A stretch of DNA of 64,000 nucleotides, from positions 1,911,001 to 1,975,000 of the forward strand of contig JAQPZY010001471.1 in the NCBI GenBank assembly GCA_029931535.1, in the 5' to 3' direction. Source of the stretch: Margaritifera margaritifera (lineage: Eukaryota; Mollusca; Bivalvia; Unionida; Margaritiferidae). A model generated the notes under the pieces. The model was not told where the DNA came from and did no database searches. It saw only the letters and a list, made by a program, of their open reading frames with translations. How positions within the stretch are numbered: position 1 is the stretch's first letter; each line of letters begins with the position of its first letter. The translations under genes and the position numbers were made by a program. Positions 48,901-59,256 of the stretch are shown piece after piece.

Positions 48901-49960
48901 GTGGATACACGTTACTGGCAATTTGGCAGTTATTTCTTACAAAAATAATTTGATATTGTTCAACGTTTAGCTCACGAACGTCGCATCCTTTTAGTCTCAA
49001 TCAAAGTGAAACTTCAAAAAGACACTTACAATAACGTGAATGAAAGTCCAAATAATCCAATAATCCTAAGTGTCCTAATCACAAGTCCTAATTATAGAAT
49101 GTTTTGAATGAATTCCAGTAGCTTTGAATGTCCTGATGTGCTAGTAGTCTTGAATGCCCTGATATGCCTGAATGATGTAATCCAGAATATTTTTGAACGA
49201 ATTCACATAAATCGCAAAGTCAAGTATTAAATAAATAATTCCTCTCTCCGAATTTGCTCTGATTTTCATAACTTTAACATCTGATTACTAAAATAAATTC
49301 CTTAATAGACTGATCTTAAAAATATGAAGTTTAGTACAGGAATGAAATCTTGTTTACCAAACCTGTATATATATAAGGATAAGTCACCTGACAGAATATT
49401 CTAGAATAGGAGTAACTCTAATTGAAATGTCCTGTGCTCACCTGACTTTTCTCAGATAACAGTTGAAAAATTCCAATCTAATTGTTAAATGCTATATAAA
49501 CAAGACTGACCTTGAACTCAAATGCAGTAAATATGTTGTTTACAAAATTACTAAAGATCAACTTACCTCATGGACACATATTATAAATTCAATATACATA
49601 ACACATTGCATCAACAAGCAGATGACAGCCTGAATAAATAAAGGCACATATATATTTCTTTATATACATTTTTTGTACTTGTCTTTTTTTTTCGATAACA
49701 TTGTTCATTTTAACATAATTTTCAATTTTTTAAAATATTCTAATAACAAGCACAATAAATTTTAATTAAAACATTTAAGTTTCTAATTGGTTATGACTAG
49801 ATTAGTGAGTTTAGGAAATGATGAGTCATTTATCATTTTCTGTGGGTAATGAACATACGACCAATTATAATTGTCATAAAAGTAGGTGAATAGAGAGATT
49901 TCATGCCAATGATGTAATTCAAATTGGAACACACAATTTGGGCGTGTTCTTAACCCGCGC
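42957..49960. other. Long stretch with no convincing gene
   Basis: Short frames (for example 43869-44171 plus, 100 codons; 45253-45549 minus, 98 codons; 46417-46680 plus, 87 codons) show no family, no repeat copy in the window and no support from neighbours. The tract at 48565-48625 is A-rich with aaac and aat units. At 49070-49190 there is loosely repetitive gtcctaatcacaag / gaatgtcctgatgtg sequence. A 9-bp palindrome of CCAAT type lies at 47014-47049. Confidence 0.5.
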
Positions 49961-50244
49961 GTAATGAATAAATATATAATTACATGGATAAATTATACTT
50001 GTAGAACTTTCTATAGTTACATACTCTCCAGTCATATCATACTATCGTTCTTTTTGAAATCTTGCTATTTTAAATTAAACGGAGATGCTAATATGTTGTC
50101 AGCTAGGACTTTACAGGGTAATACATATTACATAGCGTACATTTGTTAATAAACAAGGCCTTGTGGTGTAGACGTAAACATAAGAATACAGATTGAAAGG
50201 TCTGGGGAACGAATTGTATTACCTTAATGAAAGAAATTTGCATG

Positions 50245-50990
50245 AATGATCATGATAGAAGTCATTATAAAAAGAGATAACTGTTTTACCAGATAATAAT
50301 GGTCTGATAGATGAGGGTATTGCAAGGTTAAATAAAATCATACAATCTTAGGTAATCTGCATCTTCGATGCACATGTTGGAAACAGAACAAACATTACGC
50401 AACCTATTACGACAGTAGCAAACACTATTAAAAAGTTAATGTAGCTCTTCTTTTTAGGACAGCAAGGTTACGACTAAGATTAAATCATTACGACAATATT
50501 TCAACAATGCATAACAGATTCAAAAGTGAAATTGGGCTATGCTGTTGGCAGTGGCGGTATCTTTCTATTACTGAGTAAAATGGTTACAAAAATGGATCAC
50601 AAAGTAGGATACAAGAACAATTTACAAAACTCCAAAGACTCAGTTAAACTGGGGTTAAAAGTCACTATTAATGCCAACGAAATAAAGGATGATATTCCAA
50701 AAGGCTGATAAACAATCTGTGACAGTATAATGAGAAATTGTTCAGGATATAAATGAAAACAGGGTGAGTTAAAATTATGTAGGAAAGAATGAATATGCTA
50801 ACAATAGTCCTGCTGTCAGCTCTGTTAATGTGATTCGCTATTTGAATGTTCAAATAACATATGACAATCGCAAGGGGCGGACAAGGTCCTATTTAGAAAT
50901 GACTACAAACAATATTGGCCCTGAAATAGACAAACAATTATTTATAATAATAATAATGGTTGCAGGTGCTGCTGTAGTTAACTTTTCAAA
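50245..50990 (+). pseudogene. Decayed gene A, right (inverted) copy
   Basis: In the order of the left copy: a DNA match over gataataatggtctgatag; a block aligned to QSRTFITGPVYTVEDTAKRL; then an open frame at 50526-50708 beginning MKLGYAVGSGGIFLLLSKMV and containing GYKNNLQNSKDSVKLGLKVT; then SPAVSSVNVIRYLNVQITYD. A hydrophobic end, IIIIMVAGAAVVNFS, lies near 50940-50990. This copy preserves the middle 60 codons without interruption. It converges on B at 51.1-52.3 kb. Function unknown; a membrane role is only a suggestion from composition. Confidence 0.6.
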
Positions 50991-51064
50991 CTAGTTCACA
51001 AATATTGTATCGTGCCGGAGGCAAATAGCATGAGAAGCGAAATCCAGCTATGGACGTCGGGAAA

Positions 51065-52314
51065 TATTGTTTGATGTCGTGTCTACACATTTGAGACACA
51101 ATGGAACTGCAAATGCCAAGACAAGCAAAAAACATGTTTAGCAAGGAAAGAAACAACCTTTCCAGTTGTTTTCTAAAGCAAGCGTATCGCTATACCAAAA
51201 ATATAGAGTACAGCTACTGCGGCTTCTTTCGCTAACTTAATAAATAATTACGAATATTTATTAAGGTCTTTTTAGTTTTGTCAATGAACAAATCATCTTT
51301 GCATCCCAATGGAGCAGTACCTTCTCTACCACTAGCTCCTACTAAACCTTTTACAAAAGCTGATAAAAACAAAGTAGCCGTTGATATTGCCATTCCAACA
51401 ACAGTGGCTATAACAGCTATGTGTACACCCTTTTCTTTGAACAGATATTTATTTCTCCAAATGCAAATTTTTCTCTAAATTTTGAATTGATTGTTTTCAC
51501 AATATTCTATCTTCAATATCTCTCCAACTGTGTTTAATGTTCAATTTATTGTAGTATTTTACTTTCAACACCTTCCAATTGTTTTTGCGATAGAGCTTTT
51601 GTATTAAGTTCCATTTCTATTAATTTCGTTTTTACTATGTTTTTCAACATAACTTTTTACTATGTTTTTCAACATCAAATGTCTTAGATTATATTTTCGA
51701 ATTGGCAACTTCTTCAGCATTTATAAAACATCTTAATTATCTATCTTCTTCTGTAGTAAGATACAGTTTCACTGCAGGTGGAAGTTCTCCACTTTCAATT
51801 CCCGTGTGGTAAACATCTATTAAAGTCTGCTTCTTTTACCTATTGGTCAATGGACTTATTTGTGTTTATTGTTTATTGTTTTATACCTATATTTCCTGGT
51901 GAAATTATTTTGTTTTCTTTGATTAACAGTAAGTTCTAACGGATATTTAGTTGCGCATCCTGTTTTGTATTGTCCGAATGTACCCATTTGTTTCCTTCTT
52001 TTGTCGAATTTAATGTGACCAACAATTTGGTTTTAGTCAGGCCTGCTATATTTCTGTTAGGTGCTAGCATTGATATGATGTTTCCTTTCATTGAAATTTG
52101 AACTGTCTTGGTCTTGTCACAATAATCACTTTGTATTATTGAGTGTATTGATTTTGATTCTAAAATTATTTCTCTCGTCCATGTTAGATATTTGTTTTCT
52201 TTGTTCCTTGAACTCATCAATAAGTTCTAGTAAAATGTTTTCCGTACTACCTGTTGGTTTCAGGAAAGCGTGGTGCGGTTTGACTATTTGCATTTTCGAG
52301 ATTTCAGGTATCAT
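51065..52314 (-). pseudogene. Decayed gene B, right (inverted) copy
   Basis: The minus strand gives MIPEISKMQIVKPHHAFLKP from 52314, ILLELIDEFKEQRKQISNMD, then a second frame (51936-52220). Next come the PPAVK box at 51767-51781, AEEVANSK with FDVEKHSKK, a hydrophobic AISTATLFLSAFVKGLVGAS near 51330-51420, and LAKEAAVAVLYIFGIAI plus TTGKVVSFLAKHVF near 51130-51240. Order and spacing match the left copy. The TxGKVVxFLAKHV ending strengthens the likeness, from memory, to the uncharacterised membrane family named for the left copy. Breaks lie in at least four places. The 162-codon frame on the opposite strand at 52091-52579 is mainly its shadow. Confidence 0.6.
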
Positions 52315-52399
52315 AAACTTCCATTTGAATTTGCATATTCAGCACAAGGTTTTAGTAAACAGGATTTGCAATCGTATAATCAAATCCTTCACTCTATTC

Positions 52400-52818
52400 T
52401 CTCATTGTTGTGTGCTTAATAGCACAGTAAAGACTATGCAAAGCATACGACATTTTCTCGGTTATCTAAAAGAGAAAATTCCCTTGATTGCTGGACAAAG
52501 CAAAATGGAAAACAATATGGGTTTTGGATGTTTCAAAGAACCTCACCTAGTGTATTGTTCCAAATGTACACCTTACTAACGGTAGAGACAAAAAAGCACA
52601 GTGTACAGAAACTGTAGAGTATAAACACGAATTAAAAATAGCTATTGCAAATGGAACATACAAGGAGATAACGAGTAAAAACTTGACTGAGAAAGAGTTG
52701 GAAATAATTGATGGGAAACAGATCAAGAAGACATATGATATTTTTGGAAATGCTAGAGCTGCTAAAATTTCCAAATCATTTTCAGATGTAAGCTACACTG
52801 TGACATCGTTGATTTGAA
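52400..52818 (+). pseudogene. Decayed gene D, right copy (best preserved)
   Basis: An open stretch without its own ATG, about 52577-52818, encodes KAQCTETVEYKHELKIAIAN, then EITSKNLTEKELEIIDGKQI, then TYDIFGNARAAKISKSFSDV, ending in a stop after VTSLI. Composition is soluble, charged and helix-rich, with no membrane segment. Upstream pieces (KEKIPLIAGQSK near 52470) may be its N-terminal part in another frame. The left copy at 35.44-35.79 kb matches YKHEL...ANGT and ISKS.SDV. No family recognised. Confidence 0.6.
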
Positions 52819-53219
52819 ATTTTATTCCACTCGACAGCTTAGACCGTTTACATAATAAACTGAAACATGATTACATGACTTAAATTTAATTTGATACTTA
52901 ACTGGATATAATTGGGATTGCCTCTATTTCAACTGAGTGCAAGTTTTATAATGTTCAGGCATATCAATTTCAAAAAGTCAACCGAAAAAAGAAGAAAACA
53001 TGGAGAAAATGCTTAATAAATCAATAAATGTTTAATGGTTGCTTTAATGCAGTAGCTGTTATTACAATAGTAGCTACTTACTGCAAAAAATAGACTAGAC
53101 AATGCTGTTACAAATTTCATCAGAACGTTTCCCTGCATCCATTTCAAATTAGAAGATGATTCAGTTCCAATATGGATTTATATAAATTTCTTTGCAACAA
53201 AATGGATAGTAAACAAAGT

Positions 53220-53665
53220 AAAAATAAAAACGCGAACAAGATTACTTTATAAAAGGAAATTGATCCACGAAGATTTAAAAAACGTTACATAACTCATAAA
53301 ACGTTCACGTGATTTAAAAAAGGTAAAAGATGAACGTTTTAAGAAATAGCATGAAAACTATTAAACATCACAAGATGCTACACGAGGTGACAGAAATGTT
53401 CACAAAGCTTAAACAAGATCTATTATTTGGTGGTGTTTTAGCTGTGTTAGGTATTTTGTTCATTTGGTCCTAAATAAAGCATGTTTCTCTTTTAAAAGCT
53501 GATAAAACGGCAGGACCTGTACAAAGCATAACGTTAGTGACTAAGAAAATGAACACCACAAAAGAATAACAGGAAAGCCAATATGAAGTTCAACATGACA
53601 AGACTTTGTCTACATACGAGGACGAAGTCTGGACTTTGTCCAACCCAACGCCTCAAATATTTTAA
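53220..53665 (+). pseudogene. Decayed gene G, right copy
   Basis: Traces in order: a basic N-terminal part (MDSKQSKNKNANK near 53200), a small frame at about 53351-53473 with VTEMFTKLKQ and the hydrophobic LLFGGVLAVLGILFIWS, then KADKTAGPVQSITLVTKKMN and EVQHDKTLSTYEDEVW. The last two align with the left copy at 34.84-34.97 kb. The hydrophobic part suggests a single membrane segment. Stops break the gene. Confidence 0.55.
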
Positions 53666-53689
53666 TTTTTCGGGTAAAAAATAGAGTGT

Positions 53690-54245
53690 GCAATAGCATC
53701 GTTATATAAACATCATTGCTTTTACGTACAGACAGATGTCAAGTTAAAAAAAAAAATATTGGTCACTTTGTTCACCACCTAACACTTAAATCTGCTCTTA
53801 CATTATCTACAACAGGTTTTAAAAAGAAGTTGATTACGATGTGAATACATCCACTATTAAATATGCATATTGTAGAAACTGCAAAACCAGATGATTTCAT
53901 TTTCACGTAGTTCACAATCGACTACATGAGAGCACATGGACTTTTACAGCACACAAATTATTAACACTGTACAAGCAAACATGAAGTAAAACTGATATTG
54001 CCAAATGATTTAACTTTTTTTGGGTAAGAAATAGCATAGATTGTACCTGCAGACAAATGTCAATTGCAACAAAAATATTATGAACAGTATGTACCATGTA
54101 ACATTAAACTCTACTTTTACTGTTGCCTGCTTTTGACAAAGGTCTTAAGGTTTACAATTGGTCCACCGTGAAACATGGATACTGACGAATTGTTAAAGCT
54201 CATTATTCAAGTTTATTTTGGTTAGTTCTTAATTTACTTCTTCAT
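53690..54245 (+). pseudogene. Decayed gene H, right copy, with duplicated segment
   Basis: Two related segments about 330 bp apart (53715-53815 and 54045-54180) both carry cagacaaatgtcaa-like and taacattaaactctactttt-like sequence. The second continues as GPP.NMDTDELLKLIIQVYF. The left copy has the same two-segment layout, so the internal duplication is older than the split of the two blocks. Confidence 0.5.
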
Positions 54246-54369
54246 TGCTCATATGTTACTAACAGATAAAAATGTTACCCAAAAACTGTTTGCACCTTTC
54301 TTGTAACCCATACTGCGTCCTTTTAGTATTTCTGGTCCAAGGAATTATATGCTCTGCATAATTACAGCT

Positions 54370-54505
54370 CCTTTTTAAAAATCAAGCCAAAGAAAACTGA
54401 TAAAGTTAAAAGTACAACAGCACAGCCTAAAACGGGGAGCCTTGAGAAAAAGCACATCTACAGAGTCAATGAAACCTCTGAGCCTTTCAAAGTATAAACT
54501 GTCTG

Positions 54506-54508
<3 letters not shown>
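54370..54508 (+). pseudogene. Decayed gene I, right copy, cut by a microsatellite
   Basis: TSTESMKPLSLSKYKLSV aligns with the left copy near 34.01 kb. Homology ends at the (TA)n tract that starts at 54510. Confidence 0.45.
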
Positions 54509-54509
<1 letters not shown>

Positions 54510-54595
<86 letters not shown>

Positions 54596-54654
54596 GTGTG
54601 TGTGTGTGTGTGTGTGTGTTAATTCAGCAGGAAATCAATAATATATTCATACTT

Positions 54655-54691
<37 letters not shown>

Positions 54692-54719
54692 ATTCAGCAG
54701 GAAATCAATAATATATTCA
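54510..54719. repeat. (TA)n(TG)n followed by a duplicated (TG)n plus 38-bp unit
   Basis: About 83 bases of TA, then TG, then ttaattcagcaggaaatcaa with taatatattcatacttta, then again TG and the same 38 bases. Confidence 0.95.
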
Positions 54720-55500
54720 TACTTTATTCCTTCAAGCGCTTTCGCATCCTCCTCCTGGATGCTCTTGAGGTAGGTATATTATACTTTCCGAGTGTTTTGT
54801 ACGTAAATAATTTTGACGTCATTGTTATGTAAATTACATCATCGTTGATAGGGCGAGATATACACTACTTCTTTACATCTATATACAACATCTGCATACA
54901 AAACCACATTTGCAAGACTGACAAAACTATTAAACACCCTTTGCGGTCCGAGGTTAAACAAAACACAATCAACTGGACAGAAATGCACGCAACACAGGCC
55001 CTGTACAGTTTGTTATGAAAGTACACCAATGTATTAATACAAAGTATATTTTTCGAAAATTAACCCAAGTTACGTGTTTTGACGGTTATGTCATGAAACA
55101 ACATCAGTGCATAGATACAAGTCGCCTCATGAACAGCTATGTAGATGTTTATATACTTGTACTAATCTGAGATCTTGCTAACTGTGTACTGTCATTATCT
55201 TTCTTCGTTCGTTTCTCATCTGACCTATGTAAACGGCTTCACATTTCACACATTAATGCATGAATAACGTTTTAAAAATTACAATACATGTCCTGTTTAA
55301 TTTAATTTTTTAAAATTTAAATGAGTTTCCTATATATTAGAACATGTGTTGCATCTACTTGTTCTACATTTGGTTACTTGGGCCTCTCTTTCAATGAAGA
55401 TACATTTAGATCTTGTAAGAATTCGTTTAATTTTTCGGTTGTCTTCTACTTTTAATCTTTTAATAATTTTCTTCTTACTCATTTCCTGTTGAATTAAAAA
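54720..55500 (-). mobile_element. Penelope-like element remnant with GIY-YIG endonuclease
   Basis: On minus from about 55430: QVTKCRTSRCNTCSNI, the cysteine-bearing linker, then VKCEAVYIGQMRNERRK and MTVHS (about 55190-55260), followed by VYKHLHSC. Together these match the CxxC...YIGQTGN...HRQQI...VSKHL pattern of the GIY-YIG endonuclease that follows the reverse transcriptase in Penelope-like elements. Several stops are present. The reverse transcriptase itself is not clearly recognisable upstream; only weak traces such as HSKFDPFIWYLF near 55600 are seen. The 3' side ends near the tcaagcgctttcgcatcctc block at about 54726-54750. The nuclease would have cut target DNA for insertion. Confidence 0.6.
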
Positions 55501-57240
55501 ATGTTTCTATATATGAACGGGGACACGGGCATATTCACCTTTTTAATATACGCGTGACTATGAGAGAAAGATAGTTTAAAATAGATACCAAATAAAAGGA
55601 TCAAACTTAGAATGAGGTTTGAGTATCCTTTTGACTATATAGCGTTTACGTGACCGTAAGATAATTTGTTTATATTATCTATCCAAGAAACGCTTATCGT
55701 CATACTTTATTCAAGTTAATGATATGTGTGATCGGAGTAAATTCATTGCGTGATAATTTTCCTTGTGATTAAAAGAAAAATTCAGTATATTTCGTATTTT
55801 AATTCTTTTTTATTACGACTTTTTATTAATTTACAAACTTTCTTTTCCGCTTTATCAGTCGTGATTGAATACACTTTTTACCTTATCCCACAGAACTCTC
55901 TAATTCGAGCGCCGTTTAACTAATCTCTGGAAAACCCCAGGAAGGTTCTTTTTAAATTATAATCAACAAATATGGTTCACCAAGAATAGTCATAGGTCTC
56001 ATAACATTGAACATTATCCTTCACGTCACTGTAAAAGTGTTTAGTCTCAGCATACAGGATGTTATCACTTGCTTGTTATGTGAACATACTCACGCTTCTT
56101 TTTGATGTTATTTCTTTCCCACATATATGGCATGTATTTGTTGAACGCAATAGGATTCGCATTTTTCGGTCTTAATTCTGTGTACACTAGTTTTGCAATC
56201 TTACCCGATGCATTGTAATAAAGTTGACGACAACGTGTTTCTCTGTAAACTACTGGTTTACATCTCTTGCAGATATATTTAAGGTAAATGCAAAACCCTG
56301 ATGGAATGTGTTTACCGTTTTTATTGTACAGGATAATATATTAAGTTCAGTTTTGCAGTGGCCGTGGTCTGTGCACCGGCGCAGCTCTGCCGTCATGTGT
56401 CATGTCTGCTTTTCACAGAATCAACGATACTTTCAAAACCACAATAAATGACATACGGAAATTTTAATTGCTGTAGAAATATTTTTAAGTTTACAACTGT
56501 ACCTTCCTGTTATAGGTTAATATCATCGATTAACAACAAAATCTCGTACCCTGCCTAACAAGAGACCAGTGACGTATAGCCCTTTTGAGAACACAGGGAG
56601 ATTACACAGAGTTAGCGTCCGCCTATCTCATTAAATCTTTAAACGTAGCAAACGATAAACAGTCCTTGGAAGTGGAATTACCCGAAGCAGGCTTTTATCG
56701 ATAGAATCAACTGTGTTGTGGTACAGTGTATCGAATGTTTACCGTGTGCAAGAAACGTGCTGTTAAATCAACATTATTCGTAATTTGATAAGCTTCGAAG
56801 CAATTACCTCTTTGTTTAATGCCCATTAGATGTTTCGTATCTGGGCCCCATCTATCAAAGACATTTTCCAATTCATCTTGTTCCCAGCAATTTAGAAGAA
56901 ATGCGATCTGACAAGAGAATAGTTGATACTCGCGCATTGAAATTGGTGAAATAAATCGAGAAACTGGTATCCATTTTTCTCACTAGAGATTTAGCAGCAA
57001 AACGTTTGTTGATTAATGATGTCTTTTACTTCGTTTGAAATATTATTATGCACGAATACTAATTTGACGATTTAAATTTTCAAAACCATGCTGGCCAATA
57101 TCAGACCTTTTTAGAAGAAGGTGCATAAGTAAATCTGACCAGGCTGGTGACGATGGTGTTTTTTTTCCCTTTCAGTTGTGTAACTGACAGACTTAACCCT
57201 TCTGGAGACCACCATATTCCTTTTCATTTCGAGGTAGCTG
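55501..57240. other. Probable upstream part of the Penelope-like remnant, otherwise unassigned
   Basis: Weak coding traces on minus at 55.55-55.75 kb. A 76-codon minus frame at 56707-56937 is not recognised. Confidence 0.35.
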
Positions 57241-57255
57241 ATAGCTGCTGAATAT

Positions 57256-57493
57256 TGTTTTATGGGTTTAACACCATTTTTTCAGCACATGATAGGCTAT
57301 ACATGTATGTCTGGTGGAGGAAGAACCCGGGAAAATCCCGGGAAGAACCACCGACCCACGGGAAGCTACTGGCAAGCTTTCTCACATAACCACATTGGCC
57401 GAGCCCAAGACTCGAACCCACGCGGACAGAGGTGAGATGGCAGTGATCGGTAAAGGCGAGCGCCTTAGACCACTGGGCTACCCGGGGGCCCCC
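57256..57493 (-). mobile_element. tRNA-derived SINE with probable target-site duplication
   Basis: Read on minus: A box gtagcccagtggtctaaggc, then gctcgcct, and B box gtgggttcgagtcttgggc, a Leu/Ser-type tRNA head. The central domain follows with gtgggtcggtggttcttccc and a cccgggttcttcctccacc motif shared by many mollusc SINEs (from memory). The 3' tail has tatagcctatcatgtgctga then aaatggtgttaaaccc. Flanks gctgctgaatat (57244-57255) and gctactaaatat (57494-57505) match at 10 of 12 bases and probably are the target duplication. The plus and minus frames here are artefacts. Confidence 0.88.
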
Positions 57494-57505
57494 GCTACTA
57501 AATAT

Positions 57506-58382
57506 CCATTGCACGCTTGTACTTAATAATACCGGCTAATAACGCTTACACCAATGCCCAAATATTTGAACAGCTACACACATGTATTTGATAAGATGAT
57601 AAATGTTTTCAGGTTACTTACTTACATCATATTAAGGAAATAAAACGAACGATAAACGTAAGTTTAACATATCTTGCAGGGAGAAATATTACGTAAAATA
57701 GTCGAGAGCGTTGTACAATCTTTTATGTCATGGGTAGGATTTAAGATTCAACTTTTTAAATATTATGCTTTGTTTTGTTACCGCCTATGTTTCGTTTTCC
57801 GAAAAGTTTGCACAATTTTAAACATTGATATTTTAATTTTTTTCACGAAACTAGCAAACAGCTATTTGTGATCGCTTTTCGTCTTATGACGTATCCGTTA
57901 TATTGATATCTGATTCAGATTTTTTTTTCTATTTAGGTATCTAAGCTGATTTTAAATCAAATGTTCGGACCTATACATTTTTAAGTTTTTGTATAAACAA
58001 AGACTACGAAAGGGGAGGTTGGAAAACAAAAAATATGACCTCATACTGTCGTCGAACAAATATTGAAATTTCCAAACGTCATGCCGAAAACTGTTTATAT
58101 TATATATTCGAGAAACAAACATCAGAATTTGGCAGTTTTGAATATAACATGGCACAGTAACGCTCAAACACACTGATTACATAATAAAAATAATTTAGGA
58201 CAAATTTATAATAGGTTTCCAGCTGTTTCAAAAGCAAGGAATGAAATGACTTAGAGTTGTTACTATTGTAGTAGTGTCGTACATCCAAAACATGTGTATA
58301 AAATAAGTGTATTTTTAGCCATGACGCAATTTCGACAGTACATATCAAGATATATATTGAACTTGGTCAGAGGCTTATGTAA
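57506..58382. other. No gene seen
   Basis: Short frames on both strands (57674-57871, 57952-58348) show no motif. Confidence 0.4.
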
Positions 58383-58842
58383 CAGTTGGAATGGATCTAG
58401 AAGTCCCTAAATTTACTACAATGTTGGAATGGATCTAGAAGTCCCTAAATTTACTACAATGTTCGAATGGATCTTGAAGTCATTAAATTTACAGAATGTT
58501 GGAATGGAGTTAGAAGTCCCTAAATTTACTACAATGTTGGAATGGATCTAGAACTCATTAAATTTACTATAATGTTGGAATGGATCTAGAAGTCATTAAA
58601 TTTACTACAATGTTGGAATGGATCTAGAAGTTCCTAAATTTACTACAATGTTGGAATGGATCTTGAAGTCATTAAATTTACAGAATGTTGGACTGGATCT
58701 AGAAGTCCCTAAATTTACTACAATGTTCGAATGGATCTAGAAGTCATTAAATTTACCATAATGTTGGAATGGAGTTAGAAGTCCCTAAATTTACTACAAT
58801 GTAGGAATGGATCTAGGAGTCCCTAAATTTACTACAATGTTT
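58383..58842. repeat. 38-bp tandem repeat, about 12 copies
   Basis: The unit is atgttggaatggatctagaa plus gtccctaaatttactaca. A sub-variant has cattaaatttacag. Units of both kinds are interspersed. Confidence 0.95.
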
Positions 58843-59186
58843 GTGATTTTAATAAAAACAGAATCGTTAAGATATAAAGCTTGTTGTGGATCTAGGTTAT
58901 GGAAACCTTGGAAAAGGTAGCCTTATTTCCATCGTATGCGATTTTTATGTAGAACTGATTTAACTGACGGCGTCTGCGCCATAACGTTAGAGGCGGTTTT
59001 ATTTGCATGTTGTTTGGAAGAAAATAAAAGAGAAGGGATTAATTTATTTGACAACTACCTGACGAAAAAACACAGAGAAAGGATTAATTTATTTTACAAC
59101 TACCTTACGAAAAACAACAGCAAAAGGACATGCTTTAATTTCATATATTCGAGAGAAATCTCTGTAATAACTTCATCGTGTAAATT

Positions 59187-59188
<2 letters not shown>

Positions 59189-59252
<64 letters not shown>
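59189..59252. repeat. (TA)n microsatellite
   Basis: About 64 bases of AT. Confidence 0.98.

Positions 59253-59256
<4 letters not shown>

Noticed and set aside
52091..52579. A 162-codon plus frame
   Set aside because: Its first half is antisense to gene B's conserved frames and its second half overlaps D; no conservation of this frame in the left block.
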